Source: Cellulomonas xylanilytica (GTDB taxonomy: Bacteria > Actinomycetota > Actinomycetes > Actinomycetales > Cellulomonadaceae). Taken from it: a stretch of DNA of 64,000 bases. The notes under the pieces are model-generated. The model saw only the letters and a list, made by a program, of their open reading frames with translations, was not told the origin of the DNA and did no database searches. A program made the position numbers and the translations under genes. Positions 17,595 through 26,845 of the stretch are shown here, one piece after another. The stretch lies in assembly GCF_007989805.1 (NCBI RefSeq), contig NZ_BJUB01000006.1, positions 1 to 64,000 on the forward strand, written 5' to 3'. Within the stretch, counting starts at the first letter, position 1, and every line of letters begins with the position of its first letter.

Positions 17595-19961
17595 TCATTG
17601 CCGTGCCATCGCGATGCGCAGGCGCTCCTCCGGGTCGATGACGTGGTCGTGGTCGTCGTCGCCCAGGTCGATCTGCACCCAGTGGATCTTCCCGCGGAAG
17701 CGGCTGGTGGCGGCCGTGTAGTCGGCGCTCACCGTGGTGCCGCTCTCGTAGCCGATGTCGGTGGTCTCGTCGGCGGAGAAGACCATGGGCTGGGTCATCG
17801 CCACCCGACCGGAACCGACGGCGGCGCCGTCGTGGAAGAGCGTCACGTCCCCGCCCTTCGCCAGGCCTCCGCCGTCGTAGGCGAACTCGACCCGCAGCTG
17901 GTGCTTCCCGGCAGGGATCGGCTGCTCGGCACCGACGACGAAGTGGTGGATCCCGAGGACGTTGTAGACGAACGTCAGCCGTCCGCCCTTCGCGTAGAAG
18001 CTCCACCCGCCGAACCGCCCACCCTGCGCGATGATCACGCCCTCGGCGCCCGACGCCTCGACGACCACCTCGGCCGTCACGGAGAACGACTTGTTCTTGA
18101 TGCTGACGACGCTGTTCTCCGAGAGCCGGCCCATGCCCGGGAAGAACTGCTGCGAGGTGCCTCTGATCAGGGTCGGGCGCCCGGCCATCGACGGCTCCAG
18201 CCGCTCCGCCCCGCGGTCGTCCAGCGGCAGCACGCCGTACTTCGTCGCCTCGATCAGCCACAGCCTCTGCAGCCGCGCGAGCACGTCCGGGTGCTCGGCG
18301 GCGAGGTCGTGCGCCTGGCTGAAGTCCGTCCGCCCGTCGTAGAGCTCCCAGACGTCGTCGTCGAAGTCCGGCAGCGTGCCGCCCACCATGATCCACGGGG
18401 TCTTGTGCTTGGTGACGGCGCTCCAGCCGCGGTGGTAGATCCCGCGGTTGCCGAACATCTCGAAGTACTGCAGGTCGTGCTCTTCCGGCAGGTCGGGCTC
18501 GTTGAACGTGGGGAGCATCGAGGTGCCCTCCATGGGCGACTGCTGGACGCCGTTCACCATCGCCGGCTCCGGCACGCCCGCTGCCTGCAGGACGGTCGGG
18601 GCGACGTCGATGACGTGGGTGAACTGCGACCGCAGCCCGCCCGCCTCGGCGATCCCGTCGGGCCAGTGCACGATCGTGCCGTTGCGCGTGCCGCCCCAGT
18701 GGGAGGCCACCTGCTTGGTCCACTGGAGCGGGGAGTTCATCGCCCATGCCCAGCCCACCGAGTAGTGGTTGTACGAGGAGGGTGAGCCCAGCTCGTCCAG
18801 CTTGCTCAGCAGGAACTCCGGTGTCTCGACGGCGGCCATGCCGTTGAAGTTGGCCATCTCGTTGAACGCACCGTTGACCGTGCCCTCGGCGGACGCCCCG
18901 TTGTCGCCGATGATGTAGTAGATCAGCGTGTTCTCGAGCACGCCGAGATCCTCGATGGTGTCCAGGAGGCGACCGACGTGATGGTCGGTGTGCTCCAGGA
19001 AGGCGGCGTACACCTCCATCTGGCGGGCGAGCACCGGCTTGAGCTCCGCCGGCATGTCGTCCCACGCGGGGATCTCCGCGTGCCTCTCGGTCAGCTGCGT
19101 CCCTGCCGGCACGATGCCGAGCTCGACCTGACGGGCGAACGTCCGCTCGCGCTCGACGTCCCACCCGTCGTCGAACCGGCCGGCGTACTTCTCGATCCAC
19201 TCCGGCGGGACGTGGTGCGGGGCGTGCGTCGCACCCGGCGCGAAGTAGACGAAGAACGGTCGGTCCGGCATCAGCGCCTTCTGCTGCCGGACCCAGCTCA
19301 TGGCGCGGTCCGTGAGGTCCTCGGTCAGGTGATAGCCCTCCTCCGCCGTCGCCGGTGGCTCGACGGGCGTGGTGCCGTCGTAGAGGGCGGGATCCCACTG
19401 GTTGTTCTCACCACCGATGAAGCCGTAGAACGTCTCGAAGCCACCACCCCCGGTGGGCCACGCGTCGAACGGACCCATCGGCGACGTCTGCCAGACGGGT
19501 ACCTCGTGGCACTTGCCGAACTGCGCGGTCGAGTACCCGTTGAGCTTGAGGGTCATCGCGAGCGGCGCCTTGGTGTTGGGCCGCAGCGAGCTGTTCCCGG
19601 GCGCCGACGTGGCGGTCTCCGTGATGCTGCCCATGCCGACCGAGTGGTGGTTCCGGCCGGTGAGCATGGCCTGCCGGGTGGGCGCGCACAACGCGGTGGT
19701 GTGGAACCGGTTGTACGTCAGCCCCGTGGCGGCGAGGCGCTCGGCGCTGGGTGTCGCGCACGGCCCGCCGAACGCGCTCGACGCACCGAACCCGACGTCG
19801 TCGAGCAGCACGATCAGGACGTTGGGCGCACCCTCCGGCGGGAGGAGCGGCTCGATCGGGGGGAACGACGTGTCCGGGTCCTTGGCGTCGAACGTCGTCA
19901 GTCCCGGCGACGGCCGGTCGGGGATGGGCAGCATGGTCCTGGCGTGGCGATCGGCGGTCAT
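17595..19961 (-). CDS. Cys-type arylsulfatase, 788 aa
   Basis: Hydrolyses sulfate esters using a formylglycine made from Cys92 in the signature LCAPTRQAMLTGR (C-x-P-x-R). The metal-binding Asp pair is in VLLDDVGFG (about 50-58), and NHHSVGMG follows the signature. The length and C-terminal beta region fit the large bacterial arylsulfatases that act on aryl or lipid sulfates. No clear Sec signal is visible at the N-terminus (MTADRHARTM), so it may be cytoplasmic. The start has an excellent Shine-Dalgarno sequence (AAGGAG, five bases before ATG). The activating enzyme is encoded directly upstream on the same strand, which supports the Cys-type mechanism. Substrate is not predictable from sequence. 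Confidence 0.92.
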   Translation of the reverse strand: MTADRHARTMLPIPDRPSPGLTTFDAKDPDTSFPPIEPLLPPEGAPNVLIVLLDDVGFGASSAFGGPCATPSAERLAATGLTYNRFHTTALCAPTRQAMLTGRNHHSVGMGSITETATSAPGNSSLRPNTKAPLAMTLKLNGYSTAQFGKCHEVPVWQTSPMGPFDAWPTGGGGFETFYGFIGGENNQWDPALYDGTTPVEPPATAEEGYHLTEDLTDRAMSWVRQQKALMPDRPFFVYFAPGATHAPHHVPPEWIEKYAGRFDDGWDVERERTFARQVELGIVPAGTQLTERHAEIPAWDDMPAELKPVLARQMEVYAAFLEHTDHHVGRLLDTIEDLGVLENTLIYYIIGDNGASAEGTVNGAFNEMANFNGMAAVETPEFLLSKLDELGSPSSYNHYSVGWAWAMNSPLQWTKQVASHWGGTRNGTIVHWPDGIAEAGGLRSQFTHVIDVAPTVLQAAGVPEPAMVNGVQQSPMEGTSMLPTFNEPDLPEEHDLQYFEMFGNRGIYHRGWSAVTKHKTPWIMVGGTLPDFDDDVWELYDGRTDFSQAHDLAAEHPDVLARLQRLWLIEATKYGVLPLDDRGAERLEPSMAGRPTLIRGTSQQFFPGMGRLSENSVVSIKNKSFSVTAEVVVEASGAEGVIIAQGGRFGGWSFYAKGGRLTFVYNVLGIHHFVVGAEQPIPAGKHQLRVEFAYDGGGLAKGGDVTLFHDGAAVGSGRVAMTQPMVFSADETTDIGYESGTTVSADYTAATSRFRGKIHWVQIDLGDDDHDHVIDPEERLRIAMARQ

Positions 19962-20000
19962 GACGCTCCTTCGCCGTGCGGCGCACGGGTCGTGTCAGCG

Positions 20001-20025
20001 CGGGCCGGTCGTGGTCGCCGGCCCG
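20001..20025 (-). other. Hairpin between the FGE and sulfatase genes
   Basis: CGGGCCGG pairs with CCGGCCCG around a 9-nt loop in the 154-bp gap between these two same-strand genes. It could weaken read-through, or stabilise or process the mRNA. No function is shown by the sequence alone. Confidence 0.4.
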
Positions 20026-20115
20026 GAACCAGGGTGTGCAGACCACGATGCGCGAACGCCGTCGTCCTCTTCGCACCCTAGTGCCCGGTACGGCGTGCCT
20101 GACCAGGGCCGACGG

Positions 20116-21078
20116 TCAGGACACGCAGCGGAAGCCGATGTTGCCGGCGGACGAGTCGGGCGAGCTCGAGCTGCGCGCGTCCACGCGGTAGCGGAAGCAG
20201 TACGACTCGTGGCACAGGTAGGACCCACCGCGCATCACGCGCTGCAGGCCTGCGACGGGTCCCACCGGGTCGACGCGCGGCGACGACCGGTAGGTGTCGA
20301 CCGCGAACCAGTCGTGGCACCACTCCCACACGTTGCCCGTCATGTTGTGCAGCCCGAGACCGTTCGCGGGGAACGCTCCTGCGGGAGCGGTACCCAGGTA
20401 GCCGTCGTCGAGCGTGTTGTGCCGCGGGAACTCCCCCTGCCACACGTTCATGCGGTGCTCGCCGCCCGGCTCCCGCTCGTGCCCCCACGGGTAGTGCGCG
20501 CCGACGACGTCGCCGCGGGCCGCGCGTTCCCACTCGGCCTCGGAGGGCAGGCGCAAGCCCGCCCAGGTCGCGAACGCCGAGGCGTCCGACCAGCTGACGT
20601 GCACCACGGGATGGTCCGCCCGGTCCCCGACCGACGAGTGCGGGCCCTCGGGGTGCCGCCAGTCGGCTCCCTCCACCTGCCGCCACCACGGCGTGGCCGC
20701 CACACCCCGCGTCGGTGGGAAGTCGTCCGGCAGCAGACCGGCGAAGACGAAGGACCAGCCGAACGCCTCGGCCTCCGTCCGGTACCCCGTCGCGTCCACG
20801 AACTCCGCGAACTGGGCGGTGGTCACGGCGGTCCGCATGATCCGGAACGGCCGCAGCTCCACTACGTGCGCCGGCCCCTCCCCGTCCGACGCGTGCCCGT
20901 CCGCACCGTCGTGCCCCATGACGAAGGAACCACCGGGGACCTCGACCAGGGTATCGACGACGCTCGCCCGGGGCGTCGCGGCGTCTGCGCGCGGGAGCCT
21001 GGGCGAGCCGAGCCCGAGCGGCACGGGCGTGCGGGGGTGCCGAGCTCCCGGGGCGCAGCACGGCTGCTCGGTGGTCAC
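20116..21078 (-). CDS. Formylglycine-generating enzyme (sulfatase-modifying factor), 320 aa
   Basis: Oxidises the active-site Cys of sulfatases to C-alpha-formylglycine, using copper and O2. Family hallmarks are present throughout: VPGGSFVMG (about 47-55), HPVVHVSWSDASAFA, LRLPSEAEWERAARG, YPWG, the NVWQGEFP and NTLDDGYLGTAP blocks, NMTGNVWEW, and the catalytic pair in GGSYLCHESYCFRYR (Cys289 and Cys294). PDSS..NIGFRC closes the chain. The GTG at 21078 is chosen because GAGGA lies seven bases upstream. The length is normal. It precedes the Cys-type sulfatase on the same strand, its obvious client. Two Cys near the N-terminus (EQPCC) are outside the conserved fold. Confidence 0.95.
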   Translation of the reverse strand: MTTEQPCCAPGARHPRTPVPLGLGSPRLPRADAATPRASVVDTLVEVPGGSFVMGHDGADGHASDGEGPAHVVELRPFRIMRTAVTTAQFAEFVDATGYRTEAEAFGWSFVFAGLLPDDFPPTRGVAATPWWRQVEGADWRHPEGPHSSVGDRADHPVVHVSWSDASAFATWAGLRLPSEAEWERAARGDVVGAHYPWGHEREPGGEHRMNVWQGEFPRHNTLDDGYLGTAPAGAFPANGLGLHNMTGNVWEWCHDWFAVDTYRSSPRVDPVGPVAGLQRVMRGGSYLCHESYCFRYRVDARSSSSPDSSAGNIGFRCVS

Positions 21079-21126
21079 GGGCTCATCCTCGCGCCCCAGC
21101 ACCCACGGCGTCCGCACCGGCCCGCA

Positions 21127-21161
21127 CGATCGACGAGGACATCAGGCCATCGTGTCGATCG
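21127..21161. promoter_or_regulatory. Inverted repeat upstream of the FGE gene
   Basis: CGATCGAC (21127-21134) and GTCGATCG (21154-21161) form 8-bp arms 19 nt apart in the 168-bp region between the FGE and DUF899 genes. It may be a regulator site; no protein can be assigned. Confidence 0.35.
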
Positions 21162-21195
21162 GAGGCACGCCCGCGCGTCGTGCCCGTGAACGCCG

Positions 21196-21215
21196 ACGAC
21201 GATCGTCGTACGACG
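21196..21215. promoter_or_regulatory. Two overlapping perfect palindromes upstream of the DUF899 gene
   Basis: ACGACGATCGTCGT (21196-21209) overlaps CGTCGTACGACG (21204-21215). They lie 31-51 bp before the DUF899 ATG, a usual operator or -10/+1 position. The overlap suggests either cooperative dimers or two alternative registers. Confidence 0.45.
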
Positions 21216-21246
21216 CCGCCCGGCACCACCCACCACGGAGGACACC

Positions 21247-22029
21247 ATGACGACCACCCCCGACGACCTGACCCGCGCCCTGCCCGGCCGACCGCCCGTC
21301 GTCGACCTCGCCACCTGGCAGGTCGCGCGCGGCGAGCTCCTGGTCCGCGAGAAGGCCCACACCCGCGCAGGCGACGCGATCGCGGCGGAGCGCCGCAGGC
21401 TGCCCATGGTCGAGATCGACGGCACGGTGGAGGTCGTCGGACCCGACGGGCCGGTCCCGTTCCGGTCGCTGTTCCAGGGCCGCGACGAGCTCGTCGTCTA
21501 CAAGCACATGTGGCACGACGGTGCGCCGCACCAGGGCCAGTGCGAGGGCTGCACGGTGAGCGCCTGGCAGCTGAAGGACGCCGTCTACCTGAACGCCCGC
21601 GGCGTCTCGTTCGCCATCCTGACCACGGGCCGCTGGGACGAGGTCGCCCCGTTCGTCGACTTCATGGGCTACACCCAGCCCTGGTACTCCGTGCGGGACG
21701 TCGAGGCGCCCGTCGGTGACGAGATGGGCTCGCTGGCCACCTTCCTGCGCGACGGCGACCGCGTCTTCCTGACCTACACGACGACCGGGCGGGGCGTCGA
21801 GGCAGCCGCCCCGTCGTTCGCCTTGCTCGACATGACGCCCTACGGGCGCGGCGAGGCGTGGGAGGACAAGCCTGACGGCTGGCCGGGGGGCAACGGCCCG
21901 TGCTGGTACTGGCGGATGGACGCGGACGGCCGCGCCGGGTGGGCGGAGTCGACCCGGCCCGTCCCGCAGTGGAGCCGTCCGGGCGCCACCCCGGTGGAGT
22001 CTCTCGGTCGGCACGGCGACCACCACTGA
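21247..22029 (+). CDS. DUF899-family thioredoxin-like protein, 260 aa
   Basis: A thioredoxin-fold family protein of unknown substrate. The N-terminal half has a typical block WQVARGELLVREKAHTRAGD and a redox-type stretch in VYKHMWHDG...QCEGCTVSAWQ, where two Cys (C-E-G-C) sit at the thioredoxin-like position. SLFQGRDELVVYKH and a late PYGRGEAWEDKPDGW complete the family pattern. It is probably cytoplasmic with a possible role in thiol redox or detoxification; this is inference. GGAGG lies a few bases before the ATG. The gene stands alone, divergent from the FGE gene, with palindromes in its promoter that suggest dedicated regulation. Confidence 0.85.
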   Translation: MTTTPDDLTRALPGRPPVVDLATWQVARGELLVREKAHTRAGDAIAAERRRLPMVEIDGTVEVVGPDGPVPFRSLFQGRDELVVYKHMWHDGAPHQGQCEGCTVSAWQLKDAVYLNARGVSFAILTTGRWDEVAPFVDFMGYTQPWYSVRDVEAPVGDEMGSLATFLRDGDRVFLTYTTTGRGVEAAAPSFALLDMTPYGRGEAWEDKPDGWPGGNGPCWYWRMDADGRAGWAESTRPVPQWSRPGATPVESLGRHGDHH

Positions 22030-22105
22030 CCGCCGGGCGCTCCCCCGAGATGACGTCCGCGTCGGGATGGGTCAAGATCGACGCAGGCACAAGGGGGTGT
22101 TCTGC

Positions 22106-23116
22106 ATGGGGCTCTCCGGTGCCCGCGCGCGCGAGTCTCGTCGCGGGCGTCGCGCGGCGATCGCCACGGCGCTCGTCGCCGTCCTCGCCCTCTCCGGCTG
22201 CGGCGTCACGCGCGGTGACGACGGGGGTGAGAACGCCCGGCTGCGCATGATGATCCCCAACTCGCCGGGCGGTGGGTACGACCAGACCGGCCGTGCGGCG
22301 ACGCGCGTCATGGAGGCCGAGGACCTCACCGGGCGGTTCGAGGTCAGCAACGTCACCGGCGCGAGCGGGACCGTGGCGATGCAGCGCCTCGTCAACGAGC
22401 GCGGCGCCGAGGACCTCCTCATGACGATGGGGCTGGGGGTCGTCGGAGCGACGTACACCAACGGGTCGGACGCGCGGGTGAGCGGAGCGACGCCGATCGC
22501 GCAGCTGATCGAGGAGCAGGAGGGGCTGCTCGTCCCCGCGGACTCTCCGTTCCAGACGGTCGACGACCTCGTCGAGGCGTGGCGGGCCGACCCCGGGGGC
22601 GTGCGGGTCGGCGGAGGGTCGAGCCCTGGTGGACCCGACCACCTCTTCCCGATGCAGCTCGCCGACGCCGTCGGCGTCGACCCGACCGAGGTCAACTACA
22701 TCGTCTACGACGGGGGCGGACCGCTGACCACGGCCCTGCTCGGCGCCAAGATCGACGTCGGCACGTCCGGGCTGGGCGAGTTCGAGGGCCAGCTCGCGGA
22801 CGGCTCGCTGCGGGTGCTCGCCGTGTCGGGCGAGGAGCGGCTGGACGGCGTCGACGCGCCCACGCTGCAGGAGTCCGGCATCGACCTCGTGTTCACCAAC
22901 TGGCGCGGGGTGCTGGCGCCGCCCGGGATCCCCGACTCGGTCCGCGACCAGCACATCGCCCTGCTCGAGGAGATGCACGGGACGGCCGCCTGGCAGGAGG
23001 CGCTGGAGACCAACGGCTGGGTGGACGCGTTCCGCACCGGTGACGAGTTCCAGGAGTTCCTCGTGGACCAGGACGAACGGGTGGCGAGCACCCTCGAGGA
23101 CCTGGGGCTGCTGTGA
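22106..23116 (+). CDS. tctC: Tripartite tricarboxylate transporter substrate-binding lipoprotein
   Basis: Extracytoplasmic solute receptor of the TTT/Bug family. The lipobox LSGC near residue 33 follows a basic and hydrophobic signal peptide, so the mature protein is probably lipid-anchored. Family motifs include MMIPNSPGGGYDQTGR (about 50-65), NVTGASGTVA, a GGSSPGGPDH block and WRGVLAPPGIPD, all as in TctC. Such receptors bind citrate, other carboxylates or related acids; the ligand here is unknown. The ATG at 22106 is chosen over one 39 bp upstream because of an AAGGGGG ribosome-binding site and a better signal peptide. It is the first gene of a four-gene operon with tctB, tctA and a universal stress protein gene. 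Confidence 0.92.
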   Translation: MGLSGARARESRRGRRAAIATALVAVLALSGCGVTRGDDGGENARLRMMIPNSPGGGYDQTGRAATRVMEAEDLTGRFEVSNVTGASGTVAMQRLVNERGAEDLLMTMGLGVVGATYTNGSDARVSGATPIAQLIEEQEGLLVPADSPFQTVDDLVEAWRADPGGVRVGGGSSPGGPDHLFPMQLADAVGVDPTEVNYIVYDGGGPLTTALLGAKIDVGTSGLGEFEGQLADGSLRVLAVSGEERLDGVDAPTLQESGIDLVFTNWRGVLAPPGIPDSVRDQHIALLEEMHGTAAWQEALETNGWVDAFRTGDEFQEFLVDQDERVASTLEDLGLL

Positions 23117-23129
23117 ACCGGGCGACGCC

Positions 23130-23654
23130 GTGACCGCAACGCCACCTCCCGCCCCGAGCGAGCACCCGGAGCTCGGGCCCGATCGCGCGCAGTACGGCAT
23201 GGCGGCGTTCCTCGGGCTCGTCGGCATCTGGACGGTCGTCGACTCCGCGGGCCTCGACCCGGGGTTCTCCGACCAGGTCGTGGCACCCGCGGCGTTCGGC
23301 TTCGTGATCGGGTCGTCCCTCGTCGTGCTCGCCGTCCTGCTGGCCGTCGCGACGGCGCGCGGCGACCGCGCCGAGGGCGAGGCCGGTGAGGACGTCGACC
23401 TCAGCAGCAGCACCGACTGGAGGACCCTCGCCGGGCTCGCCGGCGTGCTCGGGGCGACCGTCGTGCTCATCGACTGGCTCGGCTGGGCGATCGTCGGCGC
23501 CCTCCTGTTCGCGGGCGCCGCGACCGTGCTGGGCAACCGGCACTGGGTGCGCAACCTGGCGATCGGCGCGGTGCTGTCGGTGACGTCCTGGTACGGCTTC
23601 TACGTCGGCCTGGGCATCCCGATCCCGGCCGGCGTCCTGGACGGGATCCTCTGA
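23130..23654 (+). CDS. tctB: Tripartite tricarboxylate transporter small membrane subunit
   Basis: The small four-helix subunit of the TTT carrier. Hydrophobic segments lie near residues 20-38, 52-70, about 96-130 (two adjacent) and 140-165, interrupted by an acidic loop ([14 protein letters not shown]). The start is GTG at 23130, 13 bp after tctC. Its stop overlaps the tctA start (TGATG), so synthesis of the two membrane subunits is coupled. TctB is poorly conserved, and the call rests mainly on topology and position between tctC and tctA. Confidence 0.88.
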   Translation: MTATPPPAPSEHPELGPDRAQYGMAAFLGLVGIWTVVDSAGLDPGFSDQVVAPAAFGFVIGSSLVVLAVLLAVATARGDRAEGEAGEDVDLSSSTDWRTLAGLAGVLGATVVLIDWLGWAIVGALLFAGAATVLGNRHWVRNLAIGAVLSVTSWYGFYVGLGIPIPAGVLDGIL

Positions 23655-25180
23655 TGGACGCCCTGCTCACCGGGCTCAGCATGGCTCTCACGCCCGAGAA
23701 CCTGCTCTACGCCGTCATCGGCGTGCTGCTCGGCACGGCGGTCGGCGTGCTGCCCGGGATCGGCCCCGCGATGACGGTCGCCCTCCTGCTGCCCGTCACC
23801 TACAACGTCTCCCCCAGCGCGGCGCTCATCATGTTCGCGGGCATCTACTACGGCGGCATGTACGGCGGGTCGACCACGTCGATCCTGCTGAACACGCCGG
23901 GCGAGTCGTCGTCGGTCATCACGGCGCTCGAGGGCAACAAGATGGCGAAGACCGGCCGCGCGGCGCAGGCGCTCGCCACGGCCGCGATCGGGTCGTTCGT
24001 CGCGGGGACCATCGGGACGATCCTGCTCGTCGCGGTCGCGCCGACGGTCGCCGACTGGGTCGTCGTGCTGGGCGCGCCCTCGTACTTCGCCCTCATGCTC
24101 CTGGCCCTCGTCGCGGTGACGTCGGTGCTGGGCAGCTCGAAGCTCCGCGGGTTCATCTCGCTCGCGCTCGGTCTGGCGATCGGCCTCGTCGGGACGTCGA
24201 CCGGCCAGGCACGCCTGACGCTCGACAACCCGCTGCTCGCCGACGGCATCGACATCGTCGTCGTCGCGGTCGCCATCTTCGCCGTCGGGGAGGCGCTCTG
24301 GGTCGCTGCGCACCTGCGGCGTCGGCCGCTCGAGATCATCCCCGTGGGACGGCCCTGGATGGACCGGCGGGACTGGCGGCGGTCGTGGGCGCCCTGGCTG
24401 CGCGGCACCGCCTTCGGGTTCCCGTTCGGCGCCCTGCCCGCCGGCGGGGCCGAGCTCCCGACGTTCCTGTCGTACATCACCGAGCGCCGGCTGGCGGGCG
24501 AGCACCGGGCCGAGTTCGGGAAGGGCGCCATCGAGGGCGTCGCCGGGCCGGAGGCCGCCAACAACGCGTCCGCCGCGGGCACGCTCGTGCCGCTGCTCGC
24601 GATCGGCCTGCCCACCACCGCCACCGCGGCCGTCATCCTCGCGGCCATGCAGAGCTACGGCCTGCAGCCGGGCCCCCAGCTGTTCGAGGCCGAGCCCGAG
24701 CTGGTGTGGACGCTGCTGGCCAGCCTGTTCGTCGCCAACACCCTGCTGCTCGTCATCAACCTGCCGCTCGCGCCGCTGTGGGCGAAGCTGCTCCGCATCC
24801 CCCGGCCCTACCTGTACGCGGGCATCCTGTTCTTCGCGGTCCTCGGCGCGTACAGCGTGAACTTCCAGCGGTTCGACGTCCTGCTGCTCTGCCTGTTCGG
24901 GGCGCTCGGGTTCGCCATGCGGCGGTTCGGGCTCCCCGTGCTGCCGCTCATCGTCGGCGTCATCCTCGGGCCCCGGCTCGAGGAGCAGCTCACCCAGGCG
25001 CTGCAGCTGTCCCAGGGTGACGTGTCGGCGCTGTGGAGCGAGCCGGTCGCCGTGATCGTCTACGTGGTCATCGCGGTCCTGCTGCTCGGGCCGCTCGTCC
25101 TGCGGCTCGTCCCCGGCAGGCAGGGGCCGGAGCGGCTGGAGGACGAGGTCGAGGAGCTCGAGGAAGAGGTGAGGTCATGA
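23654..25180 (+). CDS. tctA: Tripartite tricarboxylate transporter large membrane subunit
   Basis: The roughly 12-helix transport subunit, 508 aa. Typical TctA signatures are present: [18 protein letters not shown] (about 30-47), then [20 protein letters not shown], and in the second half [20 protein letters not shown] with [15 protein letters not shown]. These repeated Pro/Gly motifs form the substrate path. Energy comes from an ion gradient in known members. The C-terminus ends in an acidic tail ([13 protein letters not shown]) whose stop overlaps the next gene's ATG (ATGA). Assignment is very secure; the solute is unknown. Confidence 0.96.
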   Translation: MDALLTGLSMALTPENLLYAVIGVLLGTAVGVLPGIGPAMTVALLLPVTYNVSPSAALIMFAGIYYGGMYGGSTTSILLNTPGESSSVITALEGNKMAKTGRAAQALATAAIGSFVAGTIGTILLVAVAPTVADWVVVLGAPSYFALMLLALVAVTSVLGSSKLRGFISLALGLAIGLVGTSTGQARLTLDNPLLADGIDIVVVAVAIFAVGEALWVAAHLRRRPLEIIPVGRPWMDRRDWRRSWAPWLRGTAFGFPFGALPAGGAELPTFLSYITERRLAGEHRAEFGKGAIEGVAGPEAANNASAAGTLVPLLAIGLPTTATAAVILAAMQSYGLQPGPQLFEAEPELVWTLLASLFVANTLLLVINLPLAPLWAKLLRIPRPYLYAGILFFAVLGAYSVNFQRFDVLLLCLFGALGFAMRRFGLPVLPLIVGVILGPRLEEQLTQALQLSQGDVSALWSEPVAVIVYVVIAVLLLGPLVLRLVPGRQGPERLEDEVEELEEEVRS

Positions 25181-25563
25181 CCGTCGTCGTCGGTTGGACA
25201 CCGGACGCCCGGGGGCATGCTGCACTGGTGCGTGCCATCGCGGAGGCACAGGTGCACGACGAGCGCCTGCTCGTCGTCAACGCGTCGAGCGGCACCGCCC
25301 CGGTCGACGACCGGTTCGCCGGTGTCGCCGACGTCTCCCAGGTGCGCGCGCTCCTCGACTCCCTCGGGGTCGACGGCGAGGTACGCCAGACCGTCGTGCG
25401 CGACGTCGGCGACGCGCTGCTCGACATCGCCGAGGAGGTCGACGCGTCGATGCTCGTGATCGGCATCCGTCACCGTTCGCCCGTCGGGAAGCTGCTCATG
25501 GGGTCCACGGCACAACGCATCCTGCTCGACGCCCGCTGCCCCGTGCTGGCCGTCAAGGCGTGA
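25177..25563 (+). CDS. Universal stress protein (UspA-like), coupled to the TTT transporter
   Basis: A single Usp domain of 128 aa. It starts [16 protein letters not shown] and ends with the nucleotide-loop-like segment [20 protein letters not shown], then CPVLAVK. The Gly-rich loop resembles the ATP-binding G-x2-G-x9-G-S/T form, but the first G-x2-G is altered (GIRH), so nucleotide binding is uncertain. The ATG overlaps the tctA stop by four bases, so it is made with the carrier. A Usp (TeaD) modulates the TRAP transporter TeaABC in Halomonas. By analogy this protein may regulate the TTT system; that is inference. Confidence 0.9.
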   Translation: MTVVVGWTPDARGHAALVRAIAEAQVHDERLLVVNASSGTAPVDDRFAGVADVSQVRALLDSLGVDGEVRQTVVRDVGDALLDIAEEVDASMLVIGIRHRSPVGKLLMGSTAQRILLDARCPVLAVKA

Positions 25564-25565
25564 GA

Positions 25566-25596
25566 CCCGCCCGTCTGCCCGTCGGGACGGGGCGGG
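25566..25596 (+). terminator. Probable terminator of the TTT-usp operon
   Basis: CCCGCCCGTC pairs with GACGGGGCGGG with one bulged base, three bases after the usp stop. There is no clear T-tract. It is a GC-rich hairpin in the right place. Confidence 0.4.
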
Positions 25597-25685
25597 GGCT
25601 CCGAGAGGCGCGCGGGCACACGCGGTGGCAGGCTCGCACAAGCGTCTAGCAGCGCGGCGCCCGGCACTCCCGAGGTGGTGCACCC

Positions 25686-26834
25686 GTGCGAGCGATGGTC
25701 TACCGAGGCCCCTACAAGATCCGCGTCGAGGACAAGGACGTCCCGCGCATCGAGCACCCGAACGACGCCATCGTCCGGGTCACCCTGGCCGCGATCTGCG
25801 GCTCTGACCTGCACCTCTACCACGGCATGATGCCCGACACCCGCATCGGGCACACGTTCGGCCACGAGTTCATCGGGGTCGTGGACCAGGTCGGCCCGTC
25901 CGTGCAGAACCTGTCGGTCGGCGACCGGGTGATGGTCCCGTTCAACGTGTACTGCGGGTCGTGCTTCTTCTGCGCGCGCGGCCTGTACTCCAACTGCCAC
26001 AACGTGAACCCGAACGCGACCGCCGTGGGGGGCATCTACGGGTACTCGCACACCACCGGTGGCTACGACGGCGGCCAGGCGGAGTACGTGCGGGTGCCGT
26101 TCGCGGACGTCGGCCCGCAGCGCATCCCGGAGTGGATGGACGACGAGGACGCGGTGCTGCTCACGGACGCGCTGTCCACCGGGTACTTCGGCGCCCAGCT
26201 CGGCGACATCCACGAGGGTGACGTCGTCGTCGTCCTGGGCGCGGGCCCGGTCGGGCTGTTCGCGGCGCGGTCGGCGTGGCTGATGGGTGCCGGGCGGGTC
26301 ATCGTCGTCGACCACCTGGACTACCGGCTGGAGAAGGCGAGGACGTTCGCCTACGCGGAGACCGTCAACTTCGCCGAGCACGACGACCTGATCGTGCTGC
26401 TGAAGAAGATGACGGACCACCTGGGCGCCGACGTCGTCATCGACGCCGTGGGTGCCGAGGCGGACGGCAACCTGATGCAGCACGTCACCAGCGCCAAGCT
26501 CAAGCTGCAGGGCGGGTCCCCGGTCGCGCTCAACTGGGCCATCGACTCGGTGCGCAAGGGCGGCACGGTCTCCGTGATGGGCGCCTACGGCCCGCTGTTC
26601 AGTGCCGTGAAGTTCGGTGACGCCATGAACAAGGGGCTCACGCTGCGGATGAACCAGGCACCCGTCAAGCGGCAGTGGCCCCGGCTGTTCGAGCACATCC
26701 GCAACGGGTACCTCAAGCCCAGCGACATCGTCACCCACCGGATCCCGCTCGAGCACATCGCCGAGGGGTACCACATGTTCTCCGCCAAGCTCGACGGGTG
26801 CATCAAGACGCTCGTCGTCCCGGACGCGGCCTGA
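25686..26834 (+). CDS. Zinc-dependent alcohol dehydrogenase, 382 aa
   Basis: Medium-chain dehydrogenase. The catalytic zinc site is in AICGSDLHLYHG and GHEFIGVV (about 38-66). The structural zinc cysteines are in YCGSCFFCARGLYSNC (about 96-111). The Rossmann motif is VVVLGAGPVGLFAARSA (about 180-196), and VVDHLDYRLEKAR fits NAD preference. The insert after the Rossmann fold and the long C-terminal part resemble glutathione-independent formaldehyde dehydrogenase-like and threonine dehydrogenase-like enzymes. Substrate is not determinable. The start is GTG at 25686 with GAGGTGG seven bases upstream; an ATG nine bases later is an alternative. It is followed after 11 bp by an unknown gene with its own strong ribosome-binding site. 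Confidence 0.9.
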   Translation: MRAMVYRGPYKIRVEDKDVPRIEHPNDAIVRVTLAAICGSDLHLYHGMMPDTRIGHTFGHEFIGVVDQVGPSVQNLSVGDRVMVPFNVYCGSCFFCARGLYSNCHNVNPNATAVGGIYGYSHTTGGYDGGQAEYVRVPFADVGPQRIPEWMDDEDAVLLTDALSTGYFGAQLGDIHEGDVVVVLGAGPVGLFAARSAWLMGAGRVIVVDHLDYRLEKARTFAYAETVNFAEHDDLIVLLKKMTDHLGADVVIDAVGAEADGNLMQHVTSAKLKLQGGSPVALNWAIDSVRKGGTVSVMGAYGPLFSAVKFGDAMNKGLTLRMNQAPVKRQWPRLFEHIRNGYLKPSDIVTHRIPLEHIAEGYHMFSAKLDGCIKTLVVPDAA

Positions 26835-26845
26835 GGAGGGACGCC

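Noticed and set aside
22106..25563. TRAP transporter
   Set aside because: TctA and TctC signatures ([22 protein letters not shown]) are those of the TTT family, not DctM/DctP.
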